6,731 nucleotides of DNA, taken from contig CAJQOK010000090.1 in the NCBI GenBank assembly GCA_905479905.1, forward strand, positions 1-6,731. Direction: 5' to 3'. Position numbers and translations under genes: made by a program. Positions 1 to 6,200 of the stretch are shown piece by piece. Under the pieces are notes generated by a model, which saw only the letters and a list, made by a program, of their open reading frames with translations, was not told where the DNA came from and ran no database searches. Each line of letters starts with the position of its first letter. The stretch's first letter is position 1. The DNA is from an uncultured Aliterella sp. (GTDB lineage: Bacteria; Cyanobacteriota; Cyanobacteriia; Cyanobacteriales; Chroococcidiopsidaceae).

Positions 1-81
1 CCCCAAAAGTAAAAAAGGCATTGCTTCTACGAGCAAACTTAGAAAGAGAGTAAAAGCACTATTCAGTTGTTGTTGATTCAT
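1..81 (-). CDS. Putative permease of the YraQ/UPF0718 type, N-terminal fragment (runs off left edge)
   Basis: Reading the minus strand from an ATG at 81-79 gives 27 uninterrupted codons to the window edge, beginning MNQQQLNSAF and continuing into a hydrophobic stretch with LLVEAMPFLLLG. A polar start followed by a membrane helix containing E-A-x-P-F-x-x-x-G is, from memory, the beginning of the YraQ/UPF0718 (DUF318) permease family, polytopic inner-membrane proteins of poorly defined substrate. A weak GTGAGA lies about seven bases before the ATG. The frame stays open upstream to a TAG at 120-118, so a TTG at 111-109 is possible, but the ATG fits the family better. It lies 112 bp downstream of the L,D-transpeptidase on the same strand and could be co-transcribed with it. 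Only the first helix is visible, so the family call is an inference and the function is unknown. Confidence 0.6.
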   Translation of the reverse strand, partial: MNQQQLNSAFTLFLSLLVEAMPFLLLG

Positions 82-130
82 GCGTTTCTCACGTCCGTAG
101 CGCCTGGGCAATTCCAGCTATTTTAGAGCC

Positions 131-168
131 AATAGCAGTAAATATTTATCTTTACAAGTATTGCTATT
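131..168. repeat. Inverted repeat between the transpeptidase and permease genes
   Basis: The arms AATAGCA (131-137) and TGCTATT (162-168) are perfectly complementary. The stem extends to ten positions through one G-T pair (138 with 161), leaving an 18-base AT-rich loop. On the minus strand it falls after the transpeptidase stop (194) and before the permease start (81). It has no following T-run, so it is a poor intrinsic terminator. An RNA-processing or leader structure, or chance in AT-rich DNA, are the alternatives. Confidence 0.4.
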
Positions 169-193
169 TCTAACTAGCATACCTCTTACCGGG

Positions 194-736
194 TCAAGGT
201 TTGACTGTTACGGGTGTACCAACATCTACTTGGGCGTAAAGCGCCAAAATATCTTGATTACGCATTCTCACGCAGCCATGAGACACCGCTTGTCCGATCA
301 AGTTTTCTTGAGGAGTACCGTGAAAGCCAATAAAATTTTTGCCATCTGTCCAAAACCCAATCCATCTAGCACCTAAAGGGTTTTTTGCTCCCGGAGGAAC
401 TAATTTACCTGTCCAAGGATGTTGCCAAATTGGGTCTCGTTGCATTTCCATCACTTTATAACTGCCTACAGGGGTTTCCCAGCCAGCTTTACCGATCGCT
501 ACTGGATAGCTGTTTGTAAGTTTATTTCCTTGATATAAATATACTCGGCGATCGCTCAACTTTAAAACTAAATTTGTTGTCTCTGTATTACTTGCTGGCG
601 ATGCAGTAAAGTGTGAATTGCTCGGCTTGTTCGTACCTGATTCAATAGGTTCTGCGCTAAGGAACTGGGGGTTATTTACTACTAATATTGCTGCTCCCAG
701 TAGCATTGATATTGCAGGTAATGAATTAAATTTCAC
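194..736 (-). CDS. Exported L,D-transpeptidase (YkuD domain)
   Basis: This 180-residue protein has an N-terminal hydrophobic export segment (about residues 5-28, cleavage plausible after LSA near 28), a short Ser/Thr/Asn-rich linker to about 52, and a YkuD domain from about 55 to the end. The catalytic signature is visible: His139 in FHGTP, then SHGCVRM with Ser152, His153, Gly154, catalytic Cys155 and Arg157. Members of this family form 3-3 peptidoglycan crosslinks or attach proteins to meso-diaminopimelate in the periplasm, using Cys acyl-enzyme chemistry. No LysM or PG-binding domain is present, so this is a minimal form. The start is GTG at 736: a TGA immediately precedes it, GAGG lies at 750-747 ten bases upstream, and this start supplies the Lys of the signal peptide n-region. 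The ATG at 706 would remove that n-region. It is divergent from the secreted Thr-rich gene. The exact crosslinking role cannot be read from the sequence. Confidence 0.93.
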   Translation of the reverse strand: MKFNSLPAISMLLGAAILVVNNPQFLSAEPIESGTNKPSNSHFTASPASNTETTNLVLKLSDRRVYLYQGNKLTNSYPVAIGKAGWETPVGSYKVMEMQRDPIWQHPWTGKLVPPGAKNPLGARWIGFWTDGKNFIGFHGTPQENLIGQAVSHGCVRMRNQDILALYAQVDVGTPVTVKP

Positions 737-802
737 TCAGATATTGCCTCATTTTTTTAAAGTTTTCAAGCTATCTAAATTTCTTTTAAACTTATCTTAA
801 TC

Positions 803-822
803 TATGTAATTACCCTTACATA
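803..822. promoter_or_regulatory. Palindromic operator candidate with NtcA-type core
   Basis: TATGTAA (803-809) and TTACATA (816-822) are perfect 7-base arms around six bases. Within them GTA (806-808) and TAC (817-819) are separated by exactly eight bases, and the extended form TGTA-N8-TACA is intact. That is the consensus for NtcA, the CRP-family nitrogen regulator of cyanobacteria. Activating NtcA sites usually lie 20-24 bases before a TAN3T -10 box; I find none at that distance on either strand. The closest minus-strand candidate is the imperfect TAGATA (777-772), 28 bases away. It may therefore be a repressor-position site, a site for another CRP-like factor, or coincidence. Confidence 0.35.
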
Positions 823-872
823 ATTTTAGGTCTATATTGAGCCATTTTCTCATTGATAACTATAAAGAAAGA

Positions 873-907
873 CTATGTATAAAAGATTTACTAAAGTATA
901 TACATAG
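873..907. repeat. 9-bp inverted repeat CTATGTATA...TATACATAG
   Basis: The arms at 873-881 and 899-907 are perfectly complementary, with a 17-base AT-rich spacer. The arms contain the same TATGTA/TACATA hexamers as the palindrome at 803-822, giving four such half-sites in about 105 bp. With half-sites 26 bp apart it could bind a dimer pair spanning more than two helical turns, or form a hairpin in RNA from either strand. The shared hexamer is directly visible; any binding role is inferred. Confidence 0.45.
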
Positions 908-1037
908 GTAGATTTGATATTTGGTAACAAACCTTATATTCAATTAGAGTATCCAGTTATATCAGCTATTAACCAAATCTTAAAGTTGTTACTGGATGCG
1001 ATGAAGAAAAGATTATCAAAGTGAGGATATAAAAAGT

Positions 1038-1658
1038 ATGTTACAACTCAAATTGTTGCCAGGGGCAATGCTAATAATATTGGCATCAACACTATCAATC
1101 AATCCGGTAAGCGCTCAAACAGACCCAGCAAGTGGCACTGGTGGGATGCAGAATCAGATGGATATGAACACGCCACAAACCCCAAGCAGAACTAATACCC
1201 AGCCTGTACAAACCCCAATGCAGAGGGACACAATGCAGATGGAGCAGTCAACGCCAAGCTCAACGGAAACTACCACGGGTACCGTAAGTGGAACTATTAA
1301 AAGTATTGAAGGGGAAGTAGTAACCATAGAAATGGCTGACGGTATGACCAAGCAAATGAGAGTTTCAACAGCAGACTCACAACGTCTAAATTTGCGTGAA
1401 GGAATGCAAATTTCCGCTACTGTAGACGATCAATCAATGGCCTCAAATATCACTTTGGCTCAAGCAAGCACCACCACAGGTACAGAAGCTACCAGCAGTC
1501 AAGTAGGTACAACTTCAACCAGCACCGAAGCGACTACTTCAACAATTACTACTGAAGCAGATGTTAGCAGTGACACCCCCACAACAACTACCACTGAAAA
1601 CACTCGTACAACAGTTCAATCAACTCCAGCAAACCGCCCTGTAAGAGCGCTGTGGTAA
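1038..1658 (+). CDS. Exported Thr/Ser-rich protein of unknown function
   Basis: I do not recognise a named family for this 206-residue protein. Residues 1-26 form a signal peptide (Lys5, hydrophobic core about 9-22, VSA before a likely cleavage at 26/27). Residues 27-80 are low-complexity, rich in Gln, Met, Thr and Pro. Residues 81-140 form the only ordered-looking part: it starts GTVSGTIKSIEGEVVTIEMA and continues with alternating hydrophobic and polar residues, a Gly turn and QISATV. This looks like a small beta-barrel resembling DUF5666-like or OB-like domains, which is inference. Residues 143-197 are mostly Thr, Ser and Glu, an extended linker. The protein ends abruptly in NRPVRALW, basic and aromatic. 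There are no Cys residues. The ATG is supported by GAGGA at 1023-1027, ten bases upstream. A hairpin terminator follows, so it is probably monocistronic. It shares its upstream region with the L,D-transpeptidase, so an envelope or surface role is plausible but unproven. Confidence 0.8.
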   Translation: MLQLKLLPGAMLIILASTLSINPVSAQTDPASGTGGMQNQMDMNTPQTPSRTNTQPVQTPMQRDTMQMEQSTPSSTETTTGTVSGTIKSIEGEVVTIEMADGMTKQMRVSTADSQRLNLREGMQISATVDDQSMASNITLAQASTTTGTEATSSQVGTTSTSTEATTSTITTEADVSSDTPTTTTTENTRTTVQSTPANRPVRALW

Positions 1659-1668
1659 TTTAATTAAC

Positions 1669-1702
1669 AAGGCGGCTATTTTTAGTCGCCTTATTCGTTT
1701 TG
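1669..1702 (+). terminator. Intrinsic terminator after the Thr/Ser-rich gene
   Basis: AAGGCGGCTA (1669-1678) pairs with TAGTCGCCTT (1683-1692) as a ten-position stem with one G-U pair and a TTTT loop, followed by the T-rich ATTCGTTTTG. It begins 11 bases after the stop codon at 1658. It lies between two convergent genes and the stem is nearly symmetric, so it may also stop transcription from rimM, although the T-run on that side is weaker. Confidence 0.75.
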
Positions 1703-1740
1703 CTGATAAATATCCAAGCAATAAATTAGCGCCAAACTAT

Positions 1741-2367
1741 CTAATTAAGCTCTAATAAACCAGATGGGGGGATAATTTCAATTCGCCCATTTTCTAAATC
1801 GACGACAGGAGCGATCGCCTTTACAAAGGGAATTAGGAGATTTTTTGCTTGAGGTTTGCCTATTTCTGCTACAGGTTGCACTTCTAGTAAATCATTACCC
1901 GCCGCAATCACATCTACAACCTTACCGACAACAGCTTGGGTTAGTTGGTTAAATACCTCTAAACCAATTAAATCTAGTACATGATACTCATCTTCGCCTA
2001 AAGTTGGGCGATCGCTCTCTTTGACAAGTAACAAGCTACCGCGTAAGTCTTCAGCCTGATTGCGGGTAGTTATTCCTGATAGGGCGATCGCATACAAGCC
2101 TTTTCCTTCAATATAGCGTCCGTGCATTAACTCAATGCTCTGCGGTTCCTCCTCTTGAAAGCGTAACAACCACCGCGTACCAGGAACTACAAATCGTTCA
2201 GGGAAGTCTGAATCAGGATAAACTCTTAATTCCCCTTGCAAGCCTTGGGCGGCGACAATTTTACCTATTTGCAGCCAGCCATCGGGGAGTTTTAAGTAAG
2301 AAGTTTTAGCTTTTACATTGGGAAGTTTTAAGTTATCAGGTTTTACTACAATATTTTTTTTACTCAT
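1741..2367 (-). CDS. rimM: Ribosome maturation factor RimM
   Basis: RimM binds ribosomal protein uS19 and is needed for maturation of the 16S rRNA 3' domain and efficient 30S assembly in the cytoplasm. The protein is 208 residues from ATG 2367. It has a basic, probably flexible N-terminal extension of about 30 residues, then the RimM N-domain beginning IGKIVAAQGLQGELRV. The PRC-barrel domain starts near LIGLEVF (about residue 133) and ends with the family hallmark LLIPFVKAI...VDL...IEIIPPSGLLEL. All core motifs are present. The ATG at 2367 overlaps the avtA stop by eight bases (ATGAGTAA). A GTG at 2376 in the same frame would add three residues (MQV) and make the overlap 17 bases. Neither start has a clear Shine-Dalgarno, so coupling to upstream translation is likely. 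It is the second gene of an avtA-rimM transcription unit. Confidence 0.95.
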   Translation of the reverse strand: MSKKNIVVKPDNLKLPNVKAKTSYLKLPDGWLQIGKIVAAQGLQGELRVYPDSDFPERFVVPGTRWLLRFQEEEPQSIELMHGRYIEGKGLYAIALSGITTRNQAEDLRGSLLLVKESDRPTLGEDEYHVLDLIGLEVFNQLTQAVVGKVVDVIAAGNDLLEVQPVAEIGKPQAKNLLIPFVKAIAPVVDLENGRIEIIPPSGLLELN

Positions 2368-3649
2368 AACTTGCACTACTTACTTTTTGATAAACTTGCT
2401 CAGTAACTTTAGCTAAACGCTCCATTCCCGTTTTAATTTCTGCATCGCTGGCGGTGAGGCTAATTCGCAGACATTGCTGCTTGTGCGCCCATTCTTCATG
2501 TAACCCAGGAAAAAACGTACTTCCAGGGACGACAATTACCCCTACTTGCTTGAGTTGCTGATAAAATTCCCAATCAGTAATTGGCAAATCTTCAAACCAC
2601 AACCAGGCAAAAATTGCCCCTTCGCCGCGATGGAGAAACCAAGGTACATCTTTAGGCATTGTTTGGTCAAGAGTTGCTTCCAAAACTGAGAACTTATTTT
2701 GATAAAAGGGGCGAATAATTGATGTAGAGATATCTGCAAGCGCTCCTGAATTTATTGCCCGTGCGGCGATCGCTTGTCCGTAACGCGACGAATGCAAAGC
2801 CGTATTTGCTTGAAACGACTCTACTACCTGAATTAAGCGCTCGTTGCCAATGGCAATGCCAATTCTTTCTCCTGGTAATCCAGCTTTAGATAAACTTGTG
2901 CAATGAAGAATATTTTCCTCAAACATCAGCGTCATATCTGTAAAATTCAACGCTGGGTAAGGAGGAGCATAAGCAGAATCAACTAAAACCGGGACATCAT
3001 AAGGAGCAGCAAGAGCGGCAATTTTTCTTACCTCGTCATCACTAAGAACGTTACCTGTAGGATTGCAGGGACGGGAGAATAAAACACAGCCTGTATTTTC
3101 TGTAATCTCTAACTTGCTAAAATCCGGGCGATACTTAAAGCGATGAGCAGCCAAGTCAATATCTAGAGTTGGCTTATAAGCAACCAAAGCTTCTGGCGCT
3201 AAACTTATGCCGCCGTAGCCAGTGTAATCAGGACTTAAAGGGAAAACAACTTGCTTGATCGCGCCACTAGAAGTATAGCCACCAAAGACATTGGTGGCAT
3301 AGAAATACAGCGATTGACTACCAGAAGTAATTAAGATATTGCGACTGCTTAAGTTGAGATTGTAGCGGCGATTGAAGTCATTGGCGATCGCCTCAATAAA
3401 AGGCGCGTAACCTTGGCTTGAGCCATAACGACAAACAACTTCGCCATACTCAGAACTTGCTAATAATTCGACGGTACAATCGCGCCATAGTTGCTCTACT
3501 TGGGGCAAAATCAACGGATTTCCCGCACTCAAATTAATAAATTCTTGCCCATTACTTGCTTGCAGGGTTTCTACAATGTCTTTCATAATTGCCCTAACAC
3601 CAGTCAGGGTAGACATTTGATTACCAATTTTAGTAAGGGCGGGTTTCAT
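2360..3649 (-). CDS. avtA: Valine-pyruvate aminotransferase (AvtA-type, PLP fold type I)
   Basis: This 429-residue cytosolic enzyme is predicted to exchange an amino group between valine (or its keto acid 2-oxoisovalerate) and alanine/pyruvate. Fold-type I landmarks are visible: GSQSLYFY (110-117) for cofactor phosphate contacts, FSRPCNPTGN (191-200) with Asn196, Asp224 in DSAYAPP for the pyridine nitrogen, Tyr227, the Schiff-base Lys255 in SLSKAGLPGER, Arg262, and Arg395 in CLRISL for the substrate carboxylate. From memory, GSQS..FY, FPL.P.Y.GY, RP.NPTGNV, SLSK.GLPG.R, EGAIF.WLWF.DLPIT and VPG..FFPGL align with E. coli AvtA, which makes this more specific than a generic class I aminotransferase. 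Length is close to E. coli AvtA. The start is ATG 3649 and I see no Shine-Dalgarno; a second Met at residue 12 is less likely because the upstream residues look conserved. rimM follows with an overlap. ilvD, which supplies its keto acid, lies about 850 bp away on the other strand. Substrate range is inferred. Confidence 0.88.
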   Translation of the reverse strand: MKPALTKIGNQMSTLTGVRAIMKDIVETLQASNGQEFINLSAGNPLILPQVEQLWRDCTVELLASSEYGEVVCRYGSSQGYAPFIEAIANDFNRRYNLNLSSRNILITSGSQSLYFYATNVFGGYTSSGAIKQVVFPLSPDYTGYGGISLAPEALVAYKPTLDIDLAAHRFKYRPDFSKLEITENTGCVLFSRPCNPTGNVLSDDEVRKIAALAAPYDVPVLVDSAYAPPYPALNFTDMTLMFEENILHCTSLSKAGLPGERIGIAIGNERLIQVVESFQANTALHSSRYGQAIAARAINSGALADISTSIIRPFYQNKFSVLEATLDQTMPKDVPWFLHRGEGAIFAWLWFEDLPITDWEFYQQLKQVGVIVVPGSTFFPGLHEEWAHKQQCLRISLTASDAEIKTGMERLAKVTEQVYQKVSSASYE

Positions 3650-3684
3650 AATAATTAAGTATGATTAGTTTTGACAAATTGCGG

Positions 3685-3720
3685 CTGTCTGGTAGTAAAT
3701 TTTGATTTAACCACAGACAG
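3685..3720. repeat. 7-bp inverted repeat upstream of avtA
   Basis: CTGTCTG (3685-3691) and CAGACAG (3714-3720) are perfectly complementary around a 22-base AT-rich spacer. The pair sits 36-71 bases upstream of the avtA ATG at 3649, in the 131-bp gap (3650-3780) between avtA and the membrane-protein gene. It could be an operator or leader hairpin for avtA-rimM. I see no confident -10/-35 pair for avtA and no clear terminator for the membrane-protein gene in this gap; TATAAC on the minus strand (3732-3727) is a lone -10 candidate. Confidence 0.35.
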
Positions 3721-3780
3721 ATGTAAGTTATATAACAGTAATTTTGAACAGTTATCTTCATTTAGTCGCTTAAGTGATAG

Positions 3781-4389
3781 TTATTTTCGGCGTGGGTGGC
3801 GTAACAGCCAAACTAAAGTTCCACCTGTAATCGCTCCATAAATAGCTAAACCCAAAACTCCAGTTACAAGGGAACTGTATAAAAGGACTGATATTGCTTG
3901 AGCTAGGGCGCTAAATCCACTATCCCCAGCGTCTCCAGTCGGAGGTGATTCGATGGTGGATACAACTCTAAATACAACCTCTCCTGTTGCTACACCTACA
4001 CCATTTGCTAGTATCCAACTACTGGCTCGTAAAAAATGCGGTCTTAAAACAAAATACTGAAACATAGCGGCTACAGCACCTATTACTGCCCAACCTGAAT
4101 TTCTGTTTAAGACTGCGAAGACAAATTGTGCAACATATAAACTAGCAATCATGCCAGCAGCAGTTACTAAAACCCAGATACCATTAATCGGAGTATAGTT
4201 TTTTAGCAAAAGATATTGCGGAGTTGCCCAAAGTATTCCAATCATACTTAAACCGACAAATAGACCTAAACTGTTTTGATTGCGGCTAGTAAATATCAGT
4301 AAACCTAAAATAAAACACCCAAATCCGCCTCCGATACAAACTAGCGCCCACAATATCCAAAACTTCCATGCGATCGCTATATTAGACAT
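3781..4389 (-). CDS. Polytopic membrane protein with tandem Q-Y-x-x-L-[KR]...W repeats, function unknown
   Basis: This 202-residue protein has four to five hydrophobic segments, roughly residues 10-33, 41-62, 70-94, 99-117 (possibly extending to 140) and 160-196, and a basic tail HPRRK. Two copies of a motif lie 53 residues apart: Q58-YLLLK-N8-W72-VLVTAAG79 and Q111-YFVLR-N8-W125-ILANGVG132, with identical Gln-to-basic, Gln-to-Trp and Trp-to-Gly spacing. I recall similar tandem repeats in cyanobacterial membrane proteins ending with a Gly-rich helix like AIYGAITGGTLVWLL, but no function is known to me. The start is ATG 4389, with AAGAGA five bases upstream (4400-4395). The frame stays open to a TTG at 4518, but that would begin inside ilvD and put a hydrophobic, unconserved-looking segment in front. 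It is divergent from ilvD across 112 bp. It has no catalytic motif, so transport, sensing and structural roles are all open. Confidence 0.8.
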   Translation of the reverse strand: MSNIAIAWKFWILWALVCIGGGFGCFILGLLIFTSRNQNSLGLFVGLSMIGILWATPQYLLLKNYTPINGIWVLVTAAGMIASLYVAQFVFAVLNRNSGWAVIGAVAAMFQYFVLRPHFLRASSWILANGVGVATGEVVFRVVSTIESPPTGDAGDSGFSALAQAISVLLYSSLVTGVLGLAIYGAITGGTLVWLLRHPRRK

Positions 4390-4460
4390 AAATATCTCTT
4401 GTACTTTACGAGCAAGGCGATCAGTTTTAATTAATTTAGTAAGCCAAACTGAGAAACAAA

Positions 4461-4466
4461 TATAAT
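4461..4466 (+). promoter_or_regulatory. Candidate -10 box for ilvD
   Basis: A perfect TATAAT lies 35 bases before the ilvD ATG (4502), in the 112-bp divergent region. It predicts a start of transcription near 4473 and a leader of roughly 30 bases. No good -35 hexamer is present at 16-18 bases upstream (AGTAAG at 17), so it may need an activator or be weak. The AT-rich stretch 4426-4440 lies just upstream. This position also argues against the in-frame TTG at 4475 as the ilvD start. Confidence 0.45.
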
Positions 4467-4501
4467 AAACTACCTTGGAGAGACAAATAATTAAAAAGAA
4501 T

Positions 4502-6187
4502 ATGGCAAACAATATCAAAAGCCAAGCGATAACTCAAGGTACAGCGCGATCGCCTAATCGAGCCATGTTGCGCGCTGTAGGCTTTACTGACGAAGATTTT
4601 ACTAAACCAATTGTGGGACTTGCTAACGGCTACAGCACCATCACACCCTGCAATATGGGCATAAATAAGCTGGCGCTAAAAGCTGAAGCTGCGTTGCGTA
4701 ATGCTGCCGCCATGCCGCAAATGTTTGGCACAATAACTATTAGCGACGGGATCTCGATGGGAACAGAGGGTATGAAATATTCCCTAGTGTCGCGCGAAGT
4801 AATCGCCGACTCCATCGAAACCGCCTGTACCGGGCAAAGTATGGATGGCGTACTAGCTATTGGTGGTTGTGATAAAAATATGCCGGGGGCGATGATTGCG
4901 ATCGCGCGCATGAATATTCCCGCTATTTTTGTTTATGGTGGCACAATTAAACCCGGTCATCACAATGGGCGCGATTTAACCGTTGTTAGTTCTTTTGAGG
5001 CGGTAGGACAGTACAGCGCCGGGAAAATTGACGAAGGAGAATTACTCGAAATTGAGCGCAAAGCTTGCCCTGGAGCGGGTTCCTGTGGCGGTATGTTTAC
5101 AGCCAATACTATGTCGAGCGCCATTGAAGCAATGGGGATGAGTTTACCCTATTCATCTACAATGGCAGCCGAAGATGAGGAAAAGGCTAACAGTGCCGAA
5201 AAGTCAGCTTTTGTATTAGTTGATGCGATTCGCCAGCAAATATTACCCAGACAAATTCTTACCCGCAAAGCTTTTGAAAACGCGATTTCGGTAATTATGG
5301 CAGTGGGTGGTTCGACAAATGCCGTATTACACATGATGGCGATCGCCCATTCGGCAGGAGTAGAGTTATGTTTAGATGATTTTGAAACTATCCGCGCCCG
5401 TGTACCCGTAATTTGCGACCTTAAACCTAGTGGTAAATACGTTGCTACCGACTTACACCAATCGGGCGGTATTCCTCAAGTTATGAAAATGCTGTTAGCC
5501 CATAATCTATTACACGGAGATGCTTTAACTATTAGCGGACAAACCATTGCTGAAATACTAGCAGATATTCCCGAAACGCCCCGCACTGACCAAGATGTAA
5601 TTCGTCCTTGGGATAATCCTATGTACGCCCAAGGTCATTTAGCCATTCTCCGGGGCAATTTAGCCACTGAGGGGGCTGTTGCCAAGATTACCGGAGTAAA
5701 AAAACCTATTATTACCGGTCGCGCCCGTGTGTTTGATTCTGAGGAAGCTTGCTTAAAGGCAATTTTAGCCGGAGATATTGTCGCCGGGGATGTAATTGTA
5801 ATTCGCTACGAAGGCCCAAAAGGCGGCCCCGGAATGCGCGAAATGCTCGCCCCGACTTCGGCAATTATTGGCGCTGGTTTAGGCGATTCTGTAGGCTTAA
5901 TTACCGACGGGCGCTTTTCTGGCGGTACTTATGGTATGGTTGTCGGTCATGTTGCACCAGAGGCTTTTGTTGGTGGCGCGATCGCTCTTGTCCGTGAAAA
6001 TGACACAATAACCATTGATGCTCCTGCGCGCTCCTTAAACCTGCACGTAGATGAAGCAGAATTAGCAAGTCGTCGCGCCCAGTGGCTACCACCCAAACCC
6101 CGTTACAATCGGGGCGTATTAGCAAAATATGCAAAGCTAGTATCTTCTAGCAGTATCGGCGCAGTAACAGACTTAAATCTAGGTTAA
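4502..6187 (+). CDS. ilvD: Dihydroxy-acid dehydratase IlvD
   Basis: IlvD dehydrates 2,3-dihydroxyisovalerate and 2,3-dihydroxy-3-methylvalerate to the keto-acid precursors of valine, leucine and isoleucine, using an Fe-S cluster and Mg2+ in the cytosol. The 561-residue length is normal for the short (bacterial/plant-type) class. Cluster cysteines are visible as Cys50 in STITPCNMG, Cys123 in [10 protein letters not shown] and Cys195 in [11 protein letters not shown]; this spacing matches the [2Fe-2S] group. Lys125, next to Cys123, is the residue carbamylated to hold Mg2+ in characterised homologues. The C-terminal swivelling domain carries [11 protein letters not shown] with Ser473, the proposed catalytic base. 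All key residues are present. The start is ATG 4502; a TTG at 4475 would add nine residues and coincide with the predicted transcript start. There is no strong Shine-Dalgarno (purine-rich AAAAAGAA just upstream; GGAG at 4477-4480 is too distant). It appears monocistronic, and avtA nearby may use its product. Confidence 0.98.
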   Translation: MANNIKSQAITQGTARSPNRAMLRAVGFTDEDFTKPIVGLANGYSTITPCNMGINKLALKAEAALRNAAAMPQMFGTITISDGISMGTEGMKYSLVSREVIADSIETACTGQSMDGVLAIGGCDKNMPGAMIAIARMNIPAIFVYGGTIKPGHHNGRDLTVVSSFEAVGQYSAGKIDEGELLEIERKACPGAGSCGGMFTANTMSSAIEAMGMSLPYSSTMAAEDEEKANSAEKSAFVLVDAIRQQILPRQILTRKAFENAISVIMAVGGSTNAVLHMMAIAHSAGVELCLDDFETIRARVPVICDLKPSGKYVATDLHQSGGIPQVMKMLLAHNLLHGDALTISGQTIAEILADIPETPRTDQDVIRPWDNPMYAQGHLAILRGNLATEGAVAKITGVKKPIITGRARVFDSEEACLKAILAGDIVAGDVIVIRYEGPKGGPGMREMLAPTSAIIGAGLGDSVGLITDGRFSGGTYGMVVGHVAPEAFVGGAIALVRENDTITIDAPARSLNLHVDEAELASRRAQWLPPKPRYNRGVLAKYAKLVSSSSIGAVTDLNLG

Positions 6188-6200
6188 AGAGTCTTTATTT

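Larger units (their letters stand above)
737..1037. other. Divergent AT-rich intergenic regulatory region
   Basis: This 301-bp stretch separates two genes that point away from each other, so it must carry both promoters unless either is read from elsewhere. I see no convincing coding sequence in it. It contains GAGG ribosome-binding motifs for both flanking genes (750-747 minus, 1023-1026 plus), each ten bases before its start codon. It also has a TATGTAA-N6-TTACATA palindrome (803-822), a second inverted repeat (873-907), and a 7-bp pair ATCCAGT (951-957)/ACTGGAT (991-997). A weak plus-strand promoter candidate is TTGATA (914-919) with TATATT (935-940), but its 15-base spacer is short. No clear promoter for the transpeptidase stands out. 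Confidence 0.6.
548..5985. repeat. Dispersed HIP1 octamers (GCGATCGC), eleven copies
   Basis: Perfect GCGATCGC palindromes start at 548, 1811, 2008, 2084, 2766, 3384, 4370, 4546, 4898, 5339 and 5978; the span given covers the first to the last. All lie inside coding sequence, in both orientations of gene. At equal base composition about 0.1 copies would be expected in this length (6731/65536). HIP1 enrichment is a known cyanobacterial genome signature and is the main evidence for the taxonomic assignment. None lies in the secreted Thr/Ser-rich gene (1038-1658) or in the visible part of the oxidase. Confidence 0.95.

Noticed and set aside
161..800. Plus-strand open frames at 161-376 and 618-800
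   Set aside because: They are antisense to the L,D-transpeptidase or run into its promoter region, lack family resemblance and have no ribosome-binding site that I can see.
919..978. ATTTGGT (919-925) / ACCAAAT (972-978) inverted repeat
   Set aside because: Seven-base arms 46 bases apart in AT-rich DNA are expected by chance, and the match does not extend.
1481..1640. Possible tandem DNA repeat in the Thr/Ser-coding part of the secreted-protein gene
   Set aside because: ACT/ACA/ACC and AGC/TCA codons recur, but no fixed period is visible. It is amino-acid bias rather than a tandem array.
3671..3676. Perfect TTGACA -35 hexamer on the plus strand
   Set aside because: It points toward the 3' end of a minus-strand gene, has no matching -10 box at the right spacing, and no plus-strand gene starts until 4502.
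4475..4501. ilvD start at TTG 4475
   Set aside because: It adds nine residues before the family-typical N-terminus and would fall at the predicted transcription start from TATAAT at 4461-4466, leaving no leader.
4390..4518. N-terminal extension of the membrane protein back to a TTG at 4518 (43 more residues)
   Set aside because: It would start inside ilvD and cross the ilvD promoter region. The ATG at 4389 has a purine-rich site five bases upstream and gives a normal membrane-protein N-terminus.
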